A stretch of DNA of 49,988 nucleotides from Lewinellaceae bacterium (GTDB lineage: Bacteria; Bacteroidota; Bacteroidia; Chitinophagales; Saprospiraceae): the NCBI GenBank assembly GCA_024644235.1, contig JAHELJ010000029.1:1-49988 (forward strand). Reading direction: 5' to 3'. The position numbers were made by a program, and so were the translations under genes. This document shows, piece by piece, positions 43,588 to 49,988 of the stretch (its first letter is position 1; the number at the start of each line of letters is the position of its first letter). The notes beneath the pieces were generated by a model that was not told the DNA's origin, did not search any database, and saw only the letters and a program-made list of their open reading frames with translations.

Positions 43588-44607
43588 ATGAACTGGTGGT
43601 GGAAGATTCTGGGAGCCGCGCTGATATTGTACTCGCTCATTGCAGGAATGCTGGTGCCATTGGGTCCGGGAATTATACACGTACATCCTGCCCGTATCAG
43701 TGCAGGGGGGAGCGTGGATATCAACGTTACTGGTTACAATTCAAGTTATCAAAGTGGAGAGGTTCAGGCCTGGTTGAAATATGACGATAATCATGCGCTG
43801 ATACCTGGAGTGATCAATGTTGTTGATAATCGTCATCTGGTTTTGACATTTGACATTCCTGAGGAGCGCCCCGGTCCTGAAAATGTCAATGCTTTGAATC
43901 TTGTTCTATACAATCCTCACGACGGGTACTCTGTGCTCCCGTCAGCTCTGTTCATGACAGGAGGAGAGCAGGGAAATGTAAGGGAATGGGATCATGAAGT
44001 GGAGGTGGGGAAAGGTACTTCCAACTTTCACTTTCCTTTTCGAAACATTCTGGGTGAAACGATTCGAAACACGTATTACCATGTGCCCCTGTGGATGGCC
44101 ATGATGGTAATCTTCACGATATCAATGTGGTTTAGCATACTGTTTTTAAGGCGAAGGCGACTGGAAGATGATCAAAAGGCCAACGCCTTTGCTTCCACGG
44201 GGCTATTGTTAGGTATTTTAGGAATTACTACGGGAATGGTCTGGGCCAAGAATACCTGGGGTGCATATTGGAGTTTTGATGTAAAGCAAAATATGTCTGC
44301 GATCGCTTTATTGATATATGCTGCCTATTTCATTCTTCGCTCAGCAATTGCCGATCGTGATGTGGCCGCTCGTTTTGCCGGTGTGTATAATATCTTTGCT
44401 TTCCTTCTACTCATTCCTTTATTATACATCATCCCTCGGATGACAGCCAGCCTGCATCCTGGTAGTGGAGGCAACCCTGCCTTTGCAGGAGATGATTTGG
44501 ATAGCACCATGCGCATGGTTTTTTATCCGGCTGTCTTGGGATGGATTCTTCTGGGATGCTGGATCTCACAATTACAAGCTCGAATCATGAGACTCAGGCA
44601 ATCCTGA
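43588..44607 (+). CDS. ccsA: CcsA/CcmC-type haem-handling protein with an extra periplasmic domain
   Basis: The 339-residue protein has one N-terminal helix (about 7-25), a beta-rich region of about 120 residues (about 30-155) and then five to six further helices. The haem-binding signature appears as TWGAYWSFDVKQN near residue 231, where an aromatic or polar residue replaces the second Trp of classical WGxxWxWD motifs; variants are usual in Bacteroidota. Another conserved part is LHPGSGGNPAF. It lies between ccmB and ccmD, so it belongs to cytochrome c maturation. The extra domain makes it longer than typical CcmC (about 220-250). Confidence 0.82.
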   Translation: MNWWWKILGAALILYSLIAGMLVPLGPGIIHVHPARISAGGSVDINVTGYNSSYQSGEVQAWLKYDDNHALIPGVINVVDNRHLVLTFDIPEERPGPENVNALNLVLYNPHDGYSVLPSALFMTGGEQGNVREWDHEVEVGKGTSNFHFPFRNILGETIRNTYYHVPLWMAMMVIFTISMWFSILFLRRRRLEDDQKANAFASTGLLLGILGITTGMVWAKNTWGAYWSFDVKQNMSAIALLIYAAYFILRSAIADRDVAARFAGVYNIFAFLLLIPLLYIIPRMTASLHPGSGGNPAFAGDDLDSTMRMVFYPAVLGWILLGCWISQLQARIMRLRQS

Positions 44608-44689
44608 GCACAAAGCATCTTTACTCACATTTAGAATCTATGGAATATTTTCCCGGCGATTACTTTCAAATATTTTCTAATTTGCGCGC

Positions 44690-44932
44690 GTGAAAAAATT
44701 TAATTCTCTATTGATCAGATTGACGAGCTCTATATGTCTGATTCTGAGTACGTTCGGATGTCTTTTGGCCGCATCGCAGGATGGACCCGATTTCATGCAA
44801 AGTGTTGGAAAGATCTATGTAGTGGTGGCTGTTATAGTAATGATATTTATTGGCCTGATTTTTTATCTATTTCGGATGGACAGACGAATTACCGAATTGG
44901 AAAAACAACGACATCATGAAGAAAAAGAATGA
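44690..44932 (+). CDS. ccmD: CcmD-family small membrane protein
   Basis: The 80-residue protein has a signal-like N-terminal helix and a second helix in KIYVVVAVIVMIFIGLIFYL, followed by a basic FRMDRRITELEKQ segment; this matches small CcmD-like proteins next to CcsA/CcmB in Bacteroidota. It begins with GTG at 44690. Its last 17 bases overlap the gdhA start. Confidence 0.75.
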   Translation: MKKFNSLLIRLTSSICLILSTFGCLLAASQDGPDFMQSVGKIYVVVAVIVMIFIGLIFYLFRMDRRITELEKQRHHEEKE

Positions 44933-46337
44933 GCCAAGCTTTTATGAATCTGTGCAACGGAATTTTGACCGGGCAGCTTCCCACACCAAGATTCCGTCCG
45001 GCTTGTTGGCTCAGATCAAAGAATGCAATGCTGTATATCAGATCCGTTTTCCGGTAAAGATCGGCGCAAATTATGAAGTCATAGAAGCCTATCGAGTACA
45101 ACACAGTCATCACCGGGCGCCTACAAAGGGTGGAATCCGTTATAGCCGGAAGGTGACTCAGGAAGAAGTGATGGCACTGGCGGCGTTGATGAGTTATAAG
45201 TGCGCGATTGTTGATGTGCCATTTGGAGGAGCCAAAGGGGGAGTAAAAATCAGTCCTCGGGAGTACTCCACTGCTCAATTGGAAAAAATTACCAGACGGT
45301 ACACAACTGAACTGGTTCGTAAGAATTTTATTGGCCCAGGGATTGATGTGCCGGCACCTGACTATGGCACGGGCTCTCGGGAGATGGCCTGGATTCTTGA
45401 TACTTATATGGTGTTTAAGGGTGGTGAAATTGATGCTGCCGGATGTGTCACTGGCAAGCCCGTTGCCCAAAGTGGCATCAGAGGGAGAGAAGAGGCGACT
45501 GGACGCGGTGTTTTCTATGGCATCAGAGAGGTAGTGAATGATGCTGAATTAATGAATAGTGTGGGTCTGGAGGTAGGACTTGAGGGTAAGACTATGGCCG
45601 TTCAAGGACTGGGAAATGTTGGATATCATACTGCAAAGATTTCCTCAGAAGAGGGTGGTGTGAAAGTCATCAGTGTTGCAGAATATGAAGGAGCCATCTA
45701 TAACAAGAGTGGAATAGACATCGAAAAGTTACACAGGCACAGGGCTCGAACAGGTTCGATTATGGACTTTCCGGGAGCAAAAAATCTCGAGCAGCGAAAA
45801 GCCACTCTGGAAGTACGGTGCGACATTTTAGTACCTGCAGCCCTGGAGAATCAGATCAAGAAATCAAACGCTAATCGCATAAAGGCCAAAGTAATTGCGG
45901 AAGCGGCAAATGGACCGGTAACCGCAGATGCTGAGGAAATGCTCTTAAAAAAGGGCGTTATTATCATTCCAGACATGTACATCAATGCTGGTGGGGTCAC
46001 TGTATCCTACTTCGAATGGCTAAAGAATCTCTCGCATATGCGGTTTGGCAGGCTGGAGAAAAGATTTGACCAGAACACTTACCTCAATCTGGTAAATCTG
46101 GTCGAAAGGCAGACTGGGAAGTCTATCAAAGAGAGGGAAAAAACGGTTTTGGCGCGAGGAGCTGATGAAATAGACTTAGTTAGGTCTGGTTTGGAAGAAA
46201 CAATGGTGACAGCCTACGGGCAAATCCGTGAGATCATGCACCGTAAGAAGGATGTGAAAGACCTTCGTACCGCTGCTTTTGTCAATGCCTTGGGCAAAAT
46301 CGCAAGTGACTATATTAATCTGGGAGTATTTCCATAG
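44916..46337 (+). CDS. gdhA: Glutamate dehydrogenase (Glu/Leu/Phe/Val family)
   Basis: The enzyme interconverts glutamate and 2-oxoglutarate plus ammonia with NAD(P). The 473-residue protein has the catalytic lysine region VPFGGAKGGVKISPREYS near 103, GIDVPAPDYGTGSREMAWI, and the Rossmann motif TMAVQGLGNVGYHTAKISSE near 225. Length is near 420-470 for this group. It overlaps ccmD by 17 bases, which suggests cotranscription with the cytochrome c genes, and is followed by an Lrp regulator and a hairpin. Confidence 0.93.
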   Translation: MKKKNEPSFYESVQRNFDRAASHTKIPSGLLAQIKECNAVYQIRFPVKIGANYEVIEAYRVQHSHHRAPTKGGIRYSRKVTQEEVMALAALMSYKCAIVDVPFGGAKGGVKISPREYSTAQLEKITRRYTTELVRKNFIGPGIDVPAPDYGTGSREMAWILDTYMVFKGGEIDAAGCVTGKPVAQSGIRGREEATGRGVFYGIREVVNDAELMNSVGLEVGLEGKTMAVQGLGNVGYHTAKISSEEGGVKVISVAEYEGAIYNKSGIDIEKLHRHRARTGSIMDFPGAKNLEQRKATLEVRCDILVPAALENQIKKSNANRIKAKVIAEAANGPVTADAEEMLLKKGVIIIPDMYINAGGVTVSYFEWLKNLSHMRFGRLEKRFDQNTYLNLVNLVERQTGKSIKEREKTVLARGADEIDLVRSGLEETMVTAYGQIREIMHRKKDVKDLRTAAFVNALGKIASDYINLGVFP

Positions 46338-46361
46338 AGAGATTCCTATCTTGGATATCAC

Positions 46362-46390
46362 AAAATCTCGCAGAATTCTGCCCAGATTTT
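46362..46390. promoter_or_regulatory. Inverted repeat between gdhA and the Lrp gene
   Basis: Outer arms AAAATCT (46362-46368) and AGATTTT (46384-46390) surround a perfect 12-bp palindrome GCAGAATTCTGC (46370-46381). It may be a factor-dependent terminator of gdhA or an operator for the following Lrp-type regulator, whose sites are often AG-AT-rich dyads; no T tract longer than four follows. Confidence 0.45.
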
Positions 46391-46457
46391 CAACTATAGA
46401 TAACTTACTTAACCGGAATTAGACGTTAATTCGAACGAAACAAAATGTACTAATTCC

Positions 46458-46952
46458 ATGAAATTGGTCAAGACTATGTCAGAAAGCAAATTGGACAAAA
46501 TTGATCTAAAAATCCTCAAGATCCTACAGAATAATTGTAAGATCACCAACCTTGATTTGTCCAAGAAAATTGGATTATCGCCAGCTCCAACCCTGGAGCG
46601 CGTGAAGAAATTGGAGAATACCGAAATAATTGAGAGCTATCATGCGAAAGTAAATCCCCAGGCAATCGGTCTGAGTGTCAAGACCTTCGTTCTTGTATCT
46701 CTTGCCTGGCAGAAGGATAATGCCCTGGATAATTTTATCGAAAAGATCAGACAGATCGATGAGATTGTCGAATGCTATATCATAACAGGAGAGGCTGACA
46801 TTTTGATGAAGATAGCTTGCAAGGATATACCTACTTATGAAGACATCCTATTCAAAACACTTTCACAGATTGATGAAATAGAAAGGATGAAAACTTTGAT
46901 GACACTTTCTACCGTCAAAGACTCCAAAGTACTACCCTATAAATATGAGTAA
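46458..46952 (+). CDS. Lrp/AsnC-family transcriptional regulator
   Basis: The 164-residue protein has the N-terminal helix-turn-helix (KIDLKILKILQNNCKITNLD, LSKKIGLSPAPTLERVKKLE) and the C-terminal ligand-binding RAM domain (VECYIITGEADILMKI). The family senses amino acids and controls nitrogen metabolism genes; its place after gdhA suggests that it regulates glutamate dehydrogenase or itself. The start is 46458 or, six codons later, 46476. Confidence 0.9.
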   Translation: MKLVKTMSESKLDKIDLKILKILQNNCKITNLDLSKKIGLSPAPTLERVKKLENTEIIESYHAKVNPQAIGLSVKTFVLVSLAWQKDNALDNFIEKIRQIDEIVECYIITGEADILMKIACKDIPTYEDILFKTLSQIDEIERMKTLMTLSTVKDSKVLPYKYE

Positions 46953-46975
46953 TCAAAGAATCGCCATCTAAGGTT

Positions 46976-47782
46976 TTGCATTCTTACCCTGAAAGATCCG
47001 CGAACGATTCGCTTTTGTGGTCAGTGAGTTCAGACAGGCAAGGTTCAGGATTTCTTTATGGTACCATGCATCTAAAACACAGAGCAGCCTTTTATCATGC
47101 AGAGAAGGCCATTCGGTACTTGGAAACGTGTGATGCTTTTGCCTCTGAAATGCCTCTCGAGAATCTAGCTGGTATCGGACAGAATAATTCGTTTTGGCTG
47201 CCAAATGGTACTTCGCTCCAGACGTATTTGTCAGCAGACAAATATGACAAGATCCGGAAGATCCTTTTGAAAGCATTTTCCATCGACCTCCAGTTTTTTC
47301 ATCGATTTCGACCTTTTCTCCTTACCTCGGTCATCGCAGATAAAGTGTTGATTCCCGGCCATGAGCAATCACTAGATCAATTCCTGTGGGACCACGCAGC
47401 AACGGTTGGAAAAAAAATGGGAGGACTGGAAACGCAAGAGGAGCAGATGGAAATCATGGAAAAGATACCACTGCCCCTTCAGATACGTATGCTCAAAAAC
47501 ATTGCTCGAAATCCCAATCGATACCGTAGACAAATCATTCAGATGGCCCGATTGTATGAGCAGGGTTTAACTCAAAGACTGTATCAATCCTCCAAAAGAC
47601 AGTTGGGAGGGCTCAAGCGAATTTTGCTTTACGACCGCAATTTGTTGATGTCGGAACGAATGATTTCTTCCCTCAAAGAACAAACAACATTTGCAGCTGT
47701 TGGAGCTGCACATCTTTTCGGATCTAAAGGTATTTTGCGCTTGCTGAAACATAGAGGCTACCGTGTTTCCCCTGTACATTAA
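46976..47782 (+). CDS. TraB/GumN-family protein
   Basis: The 268-residue protein has the family motifs FLYGTMHLKHRAAF near residue 25, KMGGLETQEEQMEIM near 147, and a C-terminal VGAAHLFGSKGILRLLKHRGY. These residues form the metal-dependent protease-like (TIKI/EreA-type) active site in relatives. No signal peptide is visible and it probably starts at TTG 46976, so it is predicted to be cytoplasmic. The substrate is unknown. Confidence 0.8.
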   Translation: MHSYPERSANDSLLWSVSSDRQGSGFLYGTMHLKHRAAFYHAEKAIRYLETCDAFASEMPLENLAGIGQNNSFWLPNGTSLQTYLSADKYDKIRKILLKAFSIDLQFFHRFRPFLLTSVIADKVLIPGHEQSLDQFLWDHAATVGKKMGGLETQEEQMEIMEKIPLPLQIRMLKNIARNPNRYRRQIIQMARLYEQGLTQRLYQSSKRQLGGLKRILLYDRNLLMSERMISSLKEQTTFAAVGAAHLFGSKGILRLLKHRGYRVSPVH

Positions 47783-47843
47783 TGGGACCTGAACTAAGGG
47801 CCAGATTTCCTACATTTGTCGTCATCTCAGCATTTAGCATGCC

Positions 47844-48548
47844 TTGAAACCAATAATAAAGAAAGACAGTAAGCGAGCCCTGGTGGTGGGAGCCGAAGGA
47901 TTTGTCGGTCAGCATCTGCTTCAGTATTTGTTAGAGCACAAAAGATATTCATCCATTCGGGTATTCAGCCAACGGAAAAATAAAGTCATAGGGGAATCTT
48001 TGGAGGTAGTGGAGCAGTCGATCCAGGAAATCGACCCCAACCTGCTTGACGGTGATGATCTTTTTTGCTGCTTTGATGCTTCGTTTTTTAATGCAGGCGG
48101 TAAGTACGTCCTGGATAAGAGCCACTACAAGCACATTCCCATCCTGGCCAATGCAGCCCATCAGAATGGAGTCAGTCAATTGCTTTTCCTATCCACGAAG
48201 TCGGCACATCCGGATGCGTTACTTTTCACCCATCGTGTTCGGGGCATTATTGAAGAATCAATAAAGAAGATCAATTTTTGGAGTACGCATATTTTTAGAC
48301 CCAGTATATTAATTGGTGAAAGTACAGATCAGAATTGGGGGAATAAGGGAGCTGAGTTTCTCGGCTCAAAGATTGATGATCTCACTGGCGGATGGTTGAA
48401 GCGGAATCGTCCGATTGAGGCTTCCGTTGTGGCCACAGCAATGCTGGAAGCCGCGACCAGGATCGAGAAAGGGATTCACGAATACTCTTCCAGTTGGCTT
48501 CAAGATTATGCAAGTAACATTAATAGTAAAGGACTAACGAAATTATGA
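47844..48548 (+). CDS. Rossmann-fold NAD(P)-binding protein (HTATIP2-like)
   Basis: The 234-residue protein has a GxxGxxG motif (VVGAEGFVGQHLLQYLLEH near 14) and the extended SDR features LLFLSTKSAHPD and IFRPSILIGE. The usual YxxxK pair is not preserved as such (FTHRVRGIIEESI). It resembles small atypical SDR proteins of the NAD(P)H-binding group. Starts at TTG 47844. It ends 1 base before gldC, so cotranscription is likely. Confidence 0.75.
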   Translation: MKPIIKKDSKRALVVGAEGFVGQHLLQYLLEHKRYSSIRVFSQRKNKVIGESLEVVEQSIQEIDPNLLDGDDLFCCFDASFFNAGGKYVLDKSHYKHIPILANAAHQNGVSQLLFLSTKSAHPDALLFTHRVRGIIEESIKKINFWSTHIFRPSILIGESTDQNWGNKGAEFLGSKIDDLTGGWLKRNRPIEASVVATAMLEAATRIEKGIHEYSSSWLQDYASNINSKGLTKL

Positions 48549-48549
48549 T

Positions 48550-48894
48550 ATGAGTGAAGTAAAGACATCAGAGATTAATATCAAGGTCACCCTCGGGGAC
48601 CATCAAGTACCGGAGAAGATTACCTGGTCTGCACCGGATCAGAATAAGTTTGATCAACAAGCGAAGGCCATGCTTCTATCACTTTTCGATCAGGATTCTC
48701 GTGATACTTTGAAGATCGACCTGTGGACCAAAGAGTTTCAAGTTGTAGAGATGGACCGGTTCATGTATCAAACTCTTCGCTCGATGTCGGAGACTTACTT
48801 TAAAGCCACCAGTAATCACGAATTGTCAAAAGCTCTGCAGCAGTTCGTTCAATTCTTCGGCGAACAGACAGAGATCATTCCCCGTCAACCATAG
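48550..48894 (+). CDS. gldC: Gliding motility protein GldC
   Basis: The 114-residue protein matches GldC of Bacteroidota: KTSEINIKVTLGDHQVPEKI at the N-terminus, then ITWSAPDQ, LKIDLWTKEFQVVEMDRFMYQ and FVQFFGEQTEIIP. GldC is a cytoplasmic protein needed for or supporting gliding; its biochemical role is not settled. Its presence fits an organism with T9SS/gliding machinery. Confidence 0.92.
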   Translation: MSEVKTSEINIKVTLGDHQVPEKITWSAPDQNKFDQQAKAMLLSLFDQDSRDTLKIDLWTKEFQVVEMDRFMYQTLRSMSETYFKATSNHELSKALQQFVQFFGEQTEIIPRQP

Positions 48895-49077
48895 GGTGGG
48901 ACATCTGACATAGATCGTATTAATCCAACCATCAGGCGCATAGCTCAATATGTCTCCAAAACGAGATATTATTGCTCAATTTTATCAAATTCAATGTGTT
49001 ATAATTTAAAAATATATATTATATGAAGTGACTTTGGTATTATTTTTGCTCGTAATATGTTCTAAAGGATAACCACC

Positions 49078-49988
49078 ATGTTTAGACGCTACACATTGTT
49101 GTTCTGGAGCATATTATGCACCTCAGTCATCGCCATCGGTCAGGTCCAGCCAAATTGCCGCGACCTGAATGCGAGCATAGATCCTGACGGTCAGATACTA
49201 TTTACAGGTAGTGAATTGATCAGCAACCCAGCAGGTTCCATTGATACTGTCACTATCACATTTCTTGACAATTTCGATCAGGCCGTGTTTGGTCCAGTGC
49301 GCGTCGATGTTGATGATCCGCTTCTATTTGCGGCTTGTCCTTACTTGAATGGTACTCTAAAGACTCTTGTTAGTACTCCAGGGGGGTCCTGTTGGTCAAC
49401 TGTAAGCTTTAAATTGGGTCATCCTCCGGTAGTGAATGGGCGAGTCTTTGATGTCTATTGCTTTGATTCCCTGATCATTGCTCCAGATAACTCTGTTCCA
49501 TTAGTGGAAGTTCCCTGTGATTTGATTCCTCCCGATCCCGTCTTCGTTAGTGATTGGGTGGAGCTACGCGATTGTTTGCCAGGCGTCAATGATACTGCTA
49601 AGATTATTTATCGCGAATGGGAAGCAATTGATAAAGAAGGTAGAAGAGGGGTAGGATTTGATACGATTATCGTCCATCGTCTGCCGGAGATCACCTCAGC
49701 CAATCTGTACTGTGCGATAAAGGACACCTTATACTGTGGTAATCCTGAGGATGTCCGAGGACCTTATATTACCTTTCCTGAAGATCCTGCCGATCCCATG
49801 GGGCTTTGCGATACGTTGTATTTGCTCGACATCACAAACATAGATTTAGATGAAAAATTGGAGTTCAGCACCATCCATCTTGCTGACCTCTGCGAATTGG
49901 GACTGCATCTGGAATATGACTTCTTAAAGGACGAATGCGAGAACCAGTATTTGATCACCCTTGATATAAAACAAACATGCTTCGGTCC
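49078..49988 (+). CDS. N-terminal part of a large secreted Cys-containing protein (3' truncated)
   Basis: The frame is open from the ATG at 49078 to the end of the window (303 codons visible) and continues beyond. It begins with a signal peptide (MFRRYTLLFWSILCTSVIAI ... GQ). The mature part is beta-rich, acidic and has about a dozen spaced cysteines (for example LLFAACPYLNG, DTLYCGNPEDVRG, LADLCELGLHLEYD). It resembles the N-terminal halves of giant T9SS proteins of Saprospiria, of which the left edge of the window shows a tail, but no sorting domain is visible here. A TATTTTTG at 49041-49048 may be part of its promoter. Confidence 0.75.
   Translation, partial: MFRRYTLLFWSILCTSVIAIGQVQPNCRDLNASIDPDGQILFTGSELISNPAGSIDTVTITFLDNFDQAVFGPVRVDVDDPLLFAACPYLNGTLKTLVSTPGGSCWSTVSFKLGHPPVVNGRVFDVYCFDSLIIAPDNSVPLVEVPCDLIPPDPVFVSDWVELRDCLPGVNDTAKIIYREWEAIDKEGRRGVGFDTIIVHRLPEITSANLYCAIKDTLYCGNPEDVRGPYITFPEDPADPMGLCDTLYLLDITNIDLDEKLEFSTIHLADLCELGLHLEYDFLKDECENQYLITLDIKQTCFG

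Overview
The window looks like a chromosome segment of an aerobic, gliding-type Bacteroidota, most probably a Saprospiria (Saprospiraceae-like) organism. Several proteins end in type IX secretion (T9SS) sorting domains. A dockerin-like secreted protein runs in from the left edge and another large secreted protein runs off the right edge. GldC, a NusB of about 310 residues, a DUF1599/BT_3928 gene pair, the futalosine-pathway enzyme MqnD and promoters of the Bacteroidota type (TTG, 19-20 bases, TAnnTTTG) all point the same way. HemF and a haem-export/cytochrome c cluster indicate aerobic respiration. This assignment is inference from gene content; no rRNA is present.

Layout. 1-1362: tail of a dockerin-bearing T9SS protein. 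1419-6489 (minus): branched-chain amino acid operon ilvD-ilvB-ilvN-ilvC. 6802-12286: a beta-barrel protein, a small membrane protein with M15-peptidase-like metal motifs, rimO with a membrane protein and a lipoprotein MsrB, then YigZ and an EamA exporter. 12432-18974: DUF1599, a BT_3928-type DoxX protein, nusB, guaA, a substrate-binding lipoprotein and a SpoU methyltransferase, in one direction. 19065-24334: a surface locus made of a T9SS protein with six SprB-like Cys-rich repeats, an ECF sigma factor, a membrane-anchored anti-sigma/beta-barrel fusion and a PKD/SprB lipoprotein. 24352-33319: housekeeping and accessory genes (M20 hydrolase, WbqC, GT2 glycosyltransferase, MiaE, PIF1-like helicase, SdpI, tRNA m6A methyltransferase, a small HTH protein, MqnD). 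33303-37769: pseudouridine synthase, SRP RNA, transaldolase, ArsC-like protein, hemF, a lipoprotein and a LuxE-like acyl-activating protein. 37784-41442 (minus): blaI-blaR1-type sensor pair with a PDZ/T9SS effector. 41573-46952: amidase, ccmB-ccsA-ccmD, glutamate dehydrogenase and Lrp. 46976-48894: TraB/GumN protein, Rossmann protein and gldC. 49078-end: start of a large secreted protein.

The least explained items are as follows. Two short promoter-terminator units (about 65 nt each) precede a glycosyltransferase gene and an HTH gene, and look like attenuating leaders or small RNAs. The BlaI/M56 system has two identical-pattern operators (TACGA-N6-TCGTA); its sensor carries a poly-proline linker instead of a penicillin-binding domain and shares a DG-type motif with its downstream PDZ effector. 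The SprB/ECF/anti-sigma-barrel/lipoprotein locus may be a surface-sensing unit. No CRISPR array, tRNA, rRNA, insertion sequence or prophage was recognised.
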